DNA of 23,136 nt, from contig JAZQMK010000053.1 of assembly GCA_045543455.1 (NCBI GenBank), positions 1-23,136 on the forward strand, given 5' to 3'. This DNA is from SIG291 sp045543455 (GTDB taxonomy: Bacteria; Bacillota; Clostridia; Lachnospirales; Lachnospiraceae). Under the pieces are notes generated by a model. It searched no databases and was not told where the DNA came from. It was given only the letters and a program-made list of their open reading frames with translations. The translations under genes and the position numbers were made by a program. Positions 14,346-22,467 of this stretch are shown here, one piece after another (the first letter of the stretch is position 1; every line of letters begins with the position of its first letter).

Positions 14346-15779
14346 TTAGTACATCCAATCTACTTTTATGTCTTTATTTATGTAACTATCTGCCAGTTCC
14401 ACTATACGAGCCGCCCTCTCATGCTCTTCTTTGGAACAATTTTTCCAAAAATCATCTACATATATTACCTCATCAGTAGAGATAGCAATTTCTCTTAAGA
14501 ATATCAGGGTGCATGTTCTGTAATAATCCAAGGTTTTTGGACCATCATAAATATTATTAGTGAATGGAATTGCTCTTAACAGTCTTGGAATATCCACAGT
14601 ATTTTTAACATCCTTAAGCATGTATATAAACTCAACATTTTCAAGAATATTTAACTCCGCAAATGTAGATTCACATTTGTCACACATTTTTTCTTTTAAC
14701 AGTACTGCATCGTACTTTTTTGCTATAAATCCGGCTATAAAACAGGCTGCAGTCAAAAGTGCTAATGCAACCAACAACCAATATGCTTCACACTTAAATC
14801 TTCTACTAAGTACTCCAATAAGCGCTCCCAAAAATATTACAAGCCAAGCATTATAACGAAGTCTGTTTATAAATCTGCTATATGAAATATCATATAGTTT
14901 TAATATGTACAATTCTCTTTTTATGGCATTTTTTGCAATTTCTAAATATAAAATATAAGCACTTACTAAAAGCATAAAGAACAATACACTTCCAATTACT
15001 GCAATAAACTTAGGAGTACCTTTATCCAATTGTGCAAATGTATATATTTTGCCATATTTTTCCATTTCAGCTATTTGTTCCTGTTCATAGTCTAAAGGAT
15101 TAAAGCAATATATAGTCTGGGTCAAATATGCATCTAACTGAGTGTTTTTCGGATGCAAAATATAGAGATTATATCCTATTTCATCTAAAGCAATGCCTAA
15201 CATACTAACCCAGTTAGTATTCTCATTGTAAAATGTACCATTTAAATATACATCCTTATGTACCACATCTATTACCTTTAATTTACGTCCGTTGATTTCA
15301 ACAATATCTCCAACCTTACTTTTTCCTTTTATACAAACAACTTCATTAACATCTTCTGAAAAGTTGGTATAGGAATAGTTGCCTGAACTAACTATCTTAT
15401 GCTTACCATCCGTAGTCTGCAAGCCGACTAAATCATATTTGCCAGTATCAGTACCCATTATTGTTTCACGAAATTTAACATATGCATCTTCTGTTACTTG
15501 ACTAACACCCTGCTTTAATTCTTCATCTGTAATATAAGAGGTATTATCATCAAGAAAATCCCCTACTCTTCCCATATCCTGAACAAAGAAATAACTATTC
15601 TCATAATTAGACATGGTATTCTTCAGCGCCCTTACTTTAAGCAACGTAACTGCATCAATAAAATTCATCACAAACAAAGCCGCAAATACCCCTATCGGCA
15701 CAAGCAAATACGACTTTAAAATAAGCTTCTTTCTAGTTATTTTTTGATATTGTAACTTCAATTCTTTTTTCAGTTTCAT
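14346..15779 (-). CDS. FtsX/MacB-like permease with cytoplasmic tail, paralogue 2
   Basis: 477 residues. Basic N-terminus, first membrane helix at about 23-42, an extracellular domain of about 215 residues, three further helices at about 262-365, then about 115 soluble residues. The extracellular block NEVVCIKGKSKVGDIVEING...VIDV resembles MacB/FtsX periplasmic-core strands. After helix 2 comes KRELYILKLYDISYSRFINRL, the coupling-helix pattern of FtsX-like permeases, split here as KRELYILKLYD and ISYSRFINRL. The C-terminal extension (ILENVEFIYMLKDVK..., EEHERAARIVELADSYI) is unusual for FtsX permeases; the protein at 19690-21147 shares the whole layout. Its ATG directly follows the TAA of the preceding membrane gene (no gap). 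Last gene of the ABC cluster. Substrate unknown. Confidence 0.78.
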   Translation of the reverse strand: MKLKKELKLQYQKITRKKLILKSYLLVPIGVFAALFVMNFIDAVTLLKVRALKNTMSNYENSYFFVQDMGRVGDFLDDNTSYITDEELKQGVSQVTEDAYVKFRETIMGTDTGKYDLVGLQTTDGKHKIVSSGNYSYTNFSEDVNEVVCIKGKSKVGDIVEINGRKLKVIDVVHKDVYLNGTFYNENTNWVSMLGIALDEIGYNLYILHPKNTQLDAYLTQTIYCFNPLDYEQEQIAEMEKYGKIYTFAQLDKGTPKFIAVIGSVLFFMLLVSAYILYLEIAKNAIKRELYILKLYDISYSRFINRLRYNAWLVIFLGALIGVLSRRFKCEAYWLLVALALLTAACFIAGFIAKKYDAVLLKEKMCDKCESTFAELNILENVEFIYMLKDVKNTVDIPRLLRAIPFTNNIYDGPKTLDYYRTCTLIFLREIAISTDEVIYVDDFWKNCSKEEHERAARIVELADSYINKDIKVDWMY

Positions 15780-16421
15780 TTAGCGATACCTCTCGTATTT
15801 TTTATTAAGTATAAATCCAAATGCAAAAAATACTATTGCCAAAACAAGTATCTCAATATATCTGTCTGTAAGTACTTTTGTTGTCATATGATACTCATAA
15901 ATATAGGCACCAATGCCATTACCTTTTAAATAGAACGTTGAAAGCATATTATATAATACAATTGCTGTAAATGCCACTCCCGTACTAGAAACCATATAGG
16001 ACACCGCATAAAATATTGCATTAAACAAAAAGCATATTATCCCCATTCTTACACATTCAAGCATTGTTATAAATGTCATCCCATTAATAGTAAGATAATA
16101 CACATATACATGCAACATATATACAATATATGAAGCTAATACAGATAAATATTTATTTCTATCAGTTATGTACAATACTTCATTTCCTCTTGCCTCTATA
16201 TGATTATTTAAAAGCATCATCGGCCATATAACTGAAACTATAGGAATTATCATATTGTTAAGCCCTACTATACTTTTCCACAGCATTTCAATTTTATCGG
16301 GCTTAAGTACATCTTCATCCTTTAACATAAGCATAACTATCCAAGGCAAAACAATCCATAAAACAACAAGTGGTATAAGCACTGCTAATCTTAATTGCTT
16401 TATATGTCGTTTAACATACAT
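15780..16421 (-). CDS. ABC-2-like six-helix membrane protein
   Basis: 213 residues with about six hydrophobic helices (near 12-33, 54-71, 94-112, 124-143, 147-164 and 187-205) and short loops; no soluble domain. The layout and the position directly after an ABC ATPase gene, overlapping it by 22 bases, suggest the membrane-spanning partner of an ABC exporter, although no family motif is decisive. The ATG lies downstream of GGAGG inside the end of the ATPase gene. Followed without a gap by the FtsX-like gene. Could alternatively be an accessory or immunity-type membrane protein. Confidence 0.75.
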   Translation of the reverse strand: MYVKRHIKQLRLAVLIPLVVLWIVLPWIVMLMLKDEDVLKPDKIEMLWKSIVGLNNMIIPIVSVIWPMMLLNNHIEARGNEVLYITDRNKYLSVLASYIVYMLHVYVYYLTINGMTFITMLECVRMGIICFLFNAIFYAVSYMVSSTGVAFTAIVLYNMLSTFYLKGNGIGAYIYEYHMTTKVLTDRYIEILVLAIVFFAFGFILNKKYERYR

Positions 16422-17230
16422 ATGTATCCATCCTCCAACTTAGGTGCAACACTTAATCCATCAAGTTTTTCTTTAGAAGCAACTCTATAGATAATCTTAC
16501 CTTCCTTTTCACCACAAGATATCATCTTATGTGATTCATTTATCTTATCAAGCTCATATATCTTTCCATTGGCACAAGCCTTTAATTCTTCACAAGTAAG
16601 ATTGCAGAGAATTTTTCCCTTATTCATAACCAAAACCTTATCGCAAACTGCCTCTATATCATCTACAATATGAGTTGAAATAATAATAACCCTGTCTCTT
16701 GAAATTGTATTAACTATGGATTTAAAACGCAGTCTTTCCTCCGGGTCAAGTCCTGTTGTAGGCTCGTCAAATATAAGAATCTTAGGATTGTTAATTAAAG
16801 ACTGTGCAATACCAAGACGTCTTAACATACCGCCTGAAAGCTTGCCTACTTTAGAATCAATCTTTTCAGTTAAATTAACCTTGGCTATACAATCTCTTAT
16901 CTCTTTATCTACCGACTTTTTATCAACATCCTTTATGCTGCAAAAATATTCCATAGCATCATACACGCTAAGCTCTTTAAATAGTTCAAACTTCTGTGGC
17001 AAATATCCGATAGTCTTATAATATTCCTTGTCCTTGTTAGAATATTGATTATCCATTATTATCTTGCCTGCATTAGCTTTATACAGTCCGGTAAGAACTC
17101 TTAAAAGAGTTGTCTTACCAGCTCCGTTAGGACCTAATAGTCCATAGATTCCATTTTCTAGTGTGATATTAATATCATCAACGGCATAAAATCTACCAAA
17201 TTTCTTTTTCAATCCCTGAATTTCAATCAT
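16400..17230 (-). CDS. ABC transporter ATP-binding protein
   Basis: 276 residues with all ABC landmarks: Walker A GPNGAGKT (33-40), Q-loop YLPQ (76-79), signature LSGGM (131-135), Walker B ILIFDEP (151-157), D-loop GLD, and switch His 187 (STHIVDD). The C-terminal ~60 residues are an extra small domain as in drug or bacteriocin exporters of the ABC-2 type. It powers transport by the neighbouring permeases at the cytoplasmic face. Its ATG overlaps the stop of the permease gene at 17227 by four bases (ATGA), and its 3' end overlaps the next membrane gene. Substrate unknown; the tight operon indicates a single complex. Confidence 0.95.
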   Translation of the reverse strand: MIEIQGLKKKFGRFYAVDDINITLENGIYGLLGPNGAGKTTLLRVLTGLYKANAGKIIMDNQYSNKDKEYYKTIGYLPQKFELFKELSVYDAMEYFCSIKDVDKKSVDKEIRDCIAKVNLTEKIDSKVGKLSGGMLRRLGIAQSLINNPKILIFDEPTTGLDPEERLRFKSIVNTISRDRVIIISTHIVDDIEAVCDKVLVMNKGKILCNLTCEELKACANGKIYELDKINESHKMISCGEKEGKIIYRVASKEKLDGLSVAPKLEDGYICMLNDI

Positions 17231-18975
17231 TGGTTTTTCTCCTCTTCTTGTCTTTTTTTCAAAAAGTCTTTGTATTGTGTTTGACCTACGTTACCATATA
17301 TCTCCATATAGTCATCATAATATGTACTTATACCATCAACCTCTCTAAAGTAATATCTATGTATAAATACTGTCTTTCCATGAACTGTATAATCTGTGTT
17401 ATATTTTGCTTCAATACTTTCACATTCTTTTATAACATTTCTTAGCATTTCTTCTGTATTAATTTCTGACAAGTATGGGTATACAAAAGTAACATCATCT
17501 ATTACCTTTTCCTTTAAGAAACCACCCATTAGTATACAGTTTTGGGCCTCACCTTCAAAGCTGTTATACCCTTTAGAGGCAAGATTGGTATAAACCTTTA
17601 TAAGCGCATCAACATCAACCGAAAACTTAGCTTTTTTTCCAGTATAATAGATACCAAACTGTAGTTTTTTCACTTCACTATTCTCTCTACTAGCGTTGAT
17701 TTCTTTATCTTTTTCCGGGTCACCCGTACTTATTGGTGGTAAATTAACCTTACCATATGATACATAATCAAATATATTATGAGTTCCTGCATATGGGTAA
17801 TACGGAAATGTACCTGACAGATATACAGCATCTCTTCCAAGATAATAATTATCTGTAATACCACTATATGTTATTTTGATTTTTTCAAATTCATTACCAT
17901 CAGGATATACCTTAATCCAATCTCTATCTTGTACATATCTTAGTTTATTACCAGCTTGGTCGCACACACTTGAAACCTTAAATGTATGATAAAGTGTAAA
18001 TGCATATTCTTCTAACGATACATCGCTAAGAGTCATTGTACAGTCTATCTTTAAGGTGTTACGAAGCTTAATATCCATATCATATTCAAGTATATCAAAG
18101 TTCTGTTCCTTAGTAACACGTTCAAGATTTGCATAATAGCCACTTGAACCAAGACATTGAAGTTCTCCTGCATTTGAATAATCCTGATTATATACAAACA
18201 GCATACACACAAGTAAAAGCACTCCAATAGAGTTTGATATCATTTTATTATTTTTTATATAAATCTTAACGAATAGTAAGTACATAATTGCAATTAATAT
18301 AGCCACTCTCGACCACTTATCAAGGTCAATGGTATATAACATCACTTCGCTTGTTAATGTATTTAAATCTCTTGGCAATATATTTAACATATTGGTAATT
18401 GCACTTATACTATGTGTATATCCATTAATATTTCCCACCATTGACGGCGAGAGTAAAAATGTAATTACAGACATAATTATATATGAAACTATCCTCTTAT
18501 CCCACACTGCCAATAATATACCAATAAGATTAGCAAGTATTCCTGGTAATAAAAAATACAAACTAAGTATTCTAAGCAGATACCATGCATACTGTGCCGT
18601 AAATTGATATCCATTAGAAGAAACTATTACTGATAAGGCTGTAAGCCCCATTGATACAAGCGCATTAAGTCCAATAAGTGTAATTGTATAACTTGCATAC
18701 CCGTTATTATAAGTATTAACACTCATTAGTTCTGCATATTGTGTTTTTCTAAATCTTGCCATAACATAATTGGCAAAGAACATACACATAACAAAATATA
18801 TATATGCATAACCTAATATTTCCTTTAAAAATATAACCAATACATCCGTAATATTATTATCAGCCGCTAATGTAAAAACTATTTTATAGCATATAAATGC
18901 AAGAAAAAATCCCACCAATATATTGATATACTTATCACTTAGTATTAGTCTTAAATTATTCTTTAGTTTAGTCAT
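17227..18975 (-). CDS. ABC-2 permease fused to a non-catalytic M1-peptidase-like domain
   Basis: 582 residues. The first ~265 hold about seven membrane helices in an ABC-2-like arrangement; the last ~300 form a soluble, predicted extracellular part. Its beginning (YDMDIKLRNTLKIDCTMTL, then LYHTFKVSSV...GNKLRYVQD) resembles the N-terminal beta-sandwich of M1 aminopeptidases, as in known ABC permease/M1 fusions. No HExxH zinc motif is present and the tail is short, so catalysis is unlikely; substrate binding is a better guess. GAGGAG is eight bases before the chosen ATG (18975); the ATG at 18981 is only two bases from it. Ends in a four-base overlap with the ATPase gene. Confidence 0.75.
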   Translation of the reverse strand: MTKLKNNLRLILSDKYINILVGFFLAFICYKIVFTLAADNNITDVLVIFLKEILGYAYIYFVMCMFFANYVMARFRKTQYAELMSVNTYNNGYASYTITLIGLNALVSMGLTALSVIVSSNGYQFTAQYAWYLLRILSLYFLLPGILANLIGILLAVWDKRIVSYIIMSVITFLLSPSMVGNINGYTHSISAITNMLNILPRDLNTLTSEVMLYTIDLDKWSRVAILIAIMYLLFVKIYIKNNKMISNSIGVLLLVCMLFVYNQDYSNAGELQCLGSSGYYANLERVTKEQNFDILEYDMDIKLRNTLKIDCTMTLSDVSLEEYAFTLYHTFKVSSVCDQAGNKLRYVQDRDWIKVYPDGNEFEKIKITYSGITDNYYLGRDAVYLSGTFPYYPYAGTHNIFDYVSYGKVNLPPISTGDPEKDKEINASRENSEVKKLQFGIYYTGKKAKFSVDVDALIKVYTNLASKGYNSFEGEAQNCILMGGFLKEKVIDDVTFVYPYLSEINTEEMLRNVIKECESIEAKYNTDYTVHGKTVFIHRYYFREVDGISTYYDDYMEIYGNVGQTQYKDFLKKRQEEEKNQ

Positions 18976-19031
18976 ATTCATTTCTCCTCAAATTAATTAT
19001 ATGTCGATATGTTTCTCCCTTTCGTTATTTA

Positions 19032-19571
19032 TTATTCATTTTCTGGCCAAAAGCTGACCAATTCAGCATATCCTTTATCTTTTAATAACCATCTCTTAGA
19101 TTCTAACGTAAGTCTAATTCTTGGCAATGGTGTTTCATTTTTTTCACCTATTTCATACGGTACCGCCTCTGGTATATTAACACAATTTCCCCAGCTTGAC
19201 ACTCTATCATTAGGATCCTTTGATTCTTCAGCGTCTACATTAAACCAAGTAGTACTTGTTATTAACGGTATAGTATAATACTTATATTTCGTATTACCAA
19301 ATATATCTTCGGTGCCTTTCCAATACTGAACATACATTTGGACCTGACCTTTCGCTGCATATCCACCATACCATGCTTGTGCATCCATGGTAGTCATATC
19401 ATTTGAATACAATTTACTACTTGTTACACCATCTTCAACCCAAAGCTTTTCATAACAAAATATCTTTCTACCTTCTGCTAATAGATTATCAGAATCCATC
19501 ATTACTGCAAATAATATAAACAATATAGGTAACATCGCTACCTTCATCTTATTAGTAATTTTTCTTAACAT
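19032..19571 (-). CDS. Secreted protein of unknown function at the head of the ABC operon
   Basis: 179 residues from the ATG at 19571, which has AGGTG five bases upstream. Residues 1-33 are a signal peptide (MLRKITNKMKVAMLPILFIL, then FAVMMDSDNLLAEG) with likely cleavage after the LLAEG region. The mature part is about 145 residues, rich in Trp and Tyr, with one YSN followed by AQAWYGGYAAKGQVQMYVQYW and two Cys (FCYEK and GNCVN) that could form a disulfide. I do not recognise the family. The YSN-then-alternating-Ala/Val pattern and the linked ABC/FtsX genes recall lactococcin 972-type bacteriocins, but that is a weak resemblance. It is the first gene after a promoter with a triplet-repeat spacer and is separated by 56 bases from the permease gene. 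Confidence 0.75.
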   Translation of the reverse strand: MLRKITNKMKVAMLPILFILFAVMMDSDNLLAEGRKIFCYEKLWVEDGVTSSKLYSNDMTTMDAQAWYGGYAAKGQVQMYVQYWKGTEDIFGNTKYKYYTIPLITSTTWFNVDAEESKDPNDRVSSWGNCVNIPEAVPYEIGEKNETPLPRIRLTLESKRWLLKDKGYAELVSFWPENE

Positions 19572-19599
19572 TTTTTCACCTGAAAAACATATCGACATT

Positions 19600-19628
19600 A
19601 CTATATTATTATTATTATTATTTGTCAA
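19600..19628 (-). promoter_or_regulatory. Sigma-A promoter with a triplet-repeat spacer
   Basis: TTGACA (19623-19628) and TATAGT (19600-19605) are separated by exactly 17 bases that consist entirely of AAT repeats. It drives the secreted protein gene and probably the ABC genes behind it. Adding or losing one unit would change the spacing to 20 or 14 bases. Confidence 0.75.
19605..19622 (-). repeat. (AAT)6 microsatellite
   Basis: Six perfect AAT units (ATT on the plus strand) filling the spacer of the promoter; the last T is the first base of the -10. It is non-coding: an apparent run of Asn codons upstream of the secreted protein arises from it but has no ribosome binding site. Confidence 0.9.
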
Positions 19629-19689
19629 TATTTTATATTCAATTTTAATTTTTCATAACTTTCGAACTTTTTTGATAATTGCTCATATT

Positions 19690-21147
19690 TTAATACGCCC
19701 ACTCAACCTCAACTTTTTTCCACAATAATTTCTCTATCTTTTCTACCACAAGCCCTGCTCTTTCATGCTCATCAACAGTACATTTAACCCAAAAATCTTC
19801 TACTTCCATTGTATCATTTTCATCTAATACAACCTCTCTTACAAACATTAATGTACATTTGTGGTAATTGCTAAGAATTTCCGGCTTATCATATATATAG
19901 TCTGATATTGTCAAATCTCTTAAAAGCTTAATCATATTGATATTTGTCTTAATCTCTTTTAATTCATATAAGTATTCAATATTTTCCAAAATAGACAACT
20001 CATAAAATAAAGCTTCATATTTTTCACACAATCGTTTCTTTGATACTTTTTTATCGTATTTGCCAAATTCATAATTGGCTATAATATACACTAAAATTAT
20101 TATTGCAACCATTACATACAGTAATTCTGGTATTATTATTTGCGATGCATTCATTTTTCCTAAAGCAATTCCAAGTGCAAATACCAATATAGGATTATAT
20201 TTAATCCTTCTTAAAAATCCTTTACATGAAACACCATATAATCTATATATGTACAATTCTCTTGCAATAACATTTCTAACCAACCTTAAATATGCTACAT
20301 AAGATGCTATCAAGACTAAAAACGATATAACAAAAATAGGAATGGACATATCAAGTACAAGATTACTCATACTGCTTAATTCAGGAAATGTGTATATTCT
20401 GCCATATTCCTTTATTTTATTTAATTCTTCATCTGTGTATGCCGTAGCATCAAAACAGTACACTCCTCTTGATACTAGCGAATCAAACTCTGTATTTTTA
20501 GGATTAAGAATATAAAGATTTGACTTTCTGTCTTCATTAAAATACCCTAACAGGCTGGCAAATCCATGCTTTGTATAATAAGAAAATGTCCCTGACAAAT
20601 ATACATTTTCATCTGCTATTCCTACTATTGTTAATTTGCTGTTATTAATTTCAATAACATCTCCTATTTTACCTTTTCCTCTTATCAAAATAACTTCATT
20701 CACATTGTCAGAAAAGCCTCTGCCTTCTTTGTATGTATAATCATAATTTCCCGAGCTAACTATTCTGTTATTCCCAGATACGGCTTGTGTGCCCACAATC
20801 TCATATTTACTGCCGTCTTTCCCCATTATCTCATCACGCCATTGTTCAAAATATGGTTCAAATTTATCAGTACTACTTATTTCTTCTTCTGATATTTTGT
20901 TTATTCTTTCACCTATCCAAAGATTTACCATATCCCAATCTTTAATAAAGAAATAGCAGTTTTTATATTTTGACATTTTATCTTCAAGCTCTGATATCTT
21001 ATATCTTGCAACAATATCAAAAAAACTAGACACAAAGAAAACCGTAGCAATACAAAGGAGTATCAACGGATAGGATTTAGATATTATCTTTTTTCTTGTG
21101 ATTCTTTTGTATTGTCTATTTAATTTTTTCTTCTGCTGACGATTCAT
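19690..21147 (-). CDS. FtsX/MacB-like permease with cytoplasmic tail, paralogue 1
   Basis: 485 residues with the same layout as the protein at 14346-15779: basic N-terminus, helix at about 26-44, extracellular domain with NEVILIRGKGKIGDVIEINN, then three helices in about 268-365, and a soluble tail ending HERAGLVVEKIEKLLWKKVE. After helix 2 comes ARELYIYRLYGVSCKGFLRR, the FtsX coupling-helix pattern. The two paralogues differ along the whole length but align end to end. The start codon shares a base with the stop of pdp (TAATG), with AGGAGAGG upstream, so it is translationally coupled to the nucleoside operon, although functionally it belongs with the ABC genes downstream. No terminator is visible after it. 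Confidence 0.78.
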   Translation of the reverse strand: MNRQQKKKLNRQYKRITRKKIISKSYPLILLCIATVFFVSSFFDIVARYKISELEDKMSKYKNCYFFIKDWDMVNLWIGERINKISEEEISSTDKFEPYFEQWRDEIMGKDGSKYEIVGTQAVSGNNRIVSSGNYDYTYKEGRGFSDNVNEVILIRGKGKIGDVIEINNSKLTIVGIADENVYLSGTFSYYTKHGFASLLGYFNEDRKSNLYILNPKNTEFDSLVSRGVYCFDATAYTDEELNKIKEYGRIYTFPELSSMSNLVLDMSIPIFVISFLVLIASYVAYLRLVRNVIARELYIYRLYGVSCKGFLRRIKYNPILVFALGIALGKMNASQIIIPELLYVMVAIIILVYIIANYEFGKYDKKVSKKRLCEKYEALFYELSILENIEYLYELKEIKTNINMIKLLRDLTISDYIYDKPEILSNYHKCTLMFVREVVLDENDTMEVEDFWVKCTVDEHERAGLVVEKIEKLLWKKVEVEWAY

Positions 21148-22448
21148 TACACCTCTCCTAATATCATCTCATTCTTTTCAACTTTCCTGGTGCTAAATTT
21201 ATATACATTATTAAATCTTTGTTCCGCTGCACAAAGCTTATCTTCATCATTAGCATATAATGTTGCAATTATCTCGCCCTTACGTACATAATCACCGACT
21301 TTTTTATGTATAACAACACCAACACTTAAGTCAATGGTACTTTCCTTATCAACACGACCACCACCAAGTATCATAGCCACATTTCCTACTTCTTCTGATA
21401 CAATCTTTTCTACATATACGTCTGCATCACAGATAATATCATTAGTAATTCTTGCTTTCTTAAAATAAGAATAATCATAGATTGCTCTTGTATCGCCATT
21501 TTGATTTTCGACCAATTCTTCAAGCTTTTTAAGTGCGCTGCCATCTTCTATGGTCTTTATAAGCATTTCTCTGGCAACTGATACATCGTCTGCTTTTTTA
21601 GCAAGAACTACCATATGAGAACCTAAACATAGACACAATTCAAGTAAGTCCTTAGGACCTCTACCCTTTAATGTCTCAATTGCTTCTATAACTTCAAGAT
21701 TGTTGCCTACAGCATTGCCTAGAGGCTCATCCATATTAGATATTACTGCAACCATAGAACGACCTGCGCCTTTTCCAATATTAACCATAGTTTCGGCCAA
21801 TTTGTAGGCATCATCATAATTTTTCATAAATGCGCCACTACCCATCTTTACATCAAGTACTATGCCATCAGCGCCTGAAGCAAGCTTTTTACTCATTATA
21901 CTGCCTGCAATTAAAGAAATGTTATCCACTGTTGCAGTTACATCTCTTAGGGCATAAAGTTTCTTGTCTGCCGGAGCTAAATTACCAGTCTGAGAAGCGA
22001 TAGCAATCTTTATATCATTAACATTTTTAATAAATGTTTCTTCACTTATTGCAGTTGTAAAGCCTTCAAAGGATTCTAATTTATCAATGGTTCCGCCTGT
22101 ATGTCCAAGACCTCTTCCAGACATCTTTGCCACAGGAATACCTAAAGCAGCTACCATAGGTGCTAACACCAATGTTGTCTTATCTCCAACACCACCAGTA
22201 CTGTGTTTGTCAACCTTGATTCCATTAATTTTAGACAAATCAAGCATATCTCCTGAATTGGCCATTGCCATAGTAAGATTAAGTGTTTCTTCGTCATTCA
22301 TACCTTTAAAATATATCGCCATCAAAAGTGCTGATACCTGATAATCTGGTATCTCACCCTTTGTATAACCATTTACAATATAATCAATCTCTTCTTTTGT
22401 AAGCGTACTGCCATTACGCTTTTTTACAATCAAATCATACATTCTCAT
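21147..22448 (-). CDS. pdp: Pyrimidine-nucleoside phosphorylase
   Basis: 433 residues. Cleaves uridine, deoxyuridine or thymidine with phosphate to give the base and (deoxy)ribose 1-phosphate, which phosphopentomutase then converts to the 5-phosphate. Landmarks: IPDYQVSALLMAIYFKGM near the N-terminus, the phosphate/nucleoside-site stretch VDKHSTGGVGDKTTLVLAP, the family signature MSGRGLGHTGGTIDKLESF, and a C-terminal domain with GVVIHKKVGDYVRKGE. Length equals the Bacillus enzyme, and the chosen ATG (MRMYDLI) matches its N-terminus; a GTG three codons earlier is possible but less likely. Naming it deoA-type is also possible. The gene lies 19 bases after deoB. Confidence 0.94.
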   Translation of the reverse strand: MRMYDLIVKKRNGSTLTKEEIDYIVNGYTKGEIPDYQVSALLMAIYFKGMNDEETLNLTMAMANSGDMLDLSKINGIKVDKHSTGGVGDKTTLVLAPMVAALGIPVAKMSGRGLGHTGGTIDKLESFEGFTTAISEETFIKNVNDIKIAIASQTGNLAPADKKLYALRDVTATVDNISLIAGSIMSKKLASGADGIVLDVKMGSGAFMKNYDDAYKLAETMVNIGKGAGRSMVAVISNMDEPLGNAVGNNLEVIEAIETLKGRGPKDLLELCLCLGSHMVVLAKKADDVSVAREMLIKTIEDGSALKKLEELVENQNGDTRAIYDYSYFKKARITNDIICDADVYVEKIVSEEVGNVAMILGGGRVDKESTIDLSVGVVIHKKVGDYVRKGEIIATLYANDEDKLCAAEQRFNNVYKFSTRKVEKNEMILGEV

Positions 22449-22467
22449 AAAGCCCACCCAACTTTCT

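Noticed and set aside
17227..18975. Active M1 aminopeptidase
   Set aside because: No HExxH with downstream Glu can be found in the soluble half.
19572..19628. Longer start of the secreted protein beginning MTNNNNNN
   Set aside because: The Asn run is the AAT promoter repeat, lies between -35 and -10 and has no ribosome binding site; the ATG at 19571 has AGGTG and begins a proper signal peptide.
22449..22457. GTG start of pdp three codons upstream
   Set aside because: The known Bacillus enzyme begins MRM, matching the ATG at 22448, which gives the same 433-residue length.
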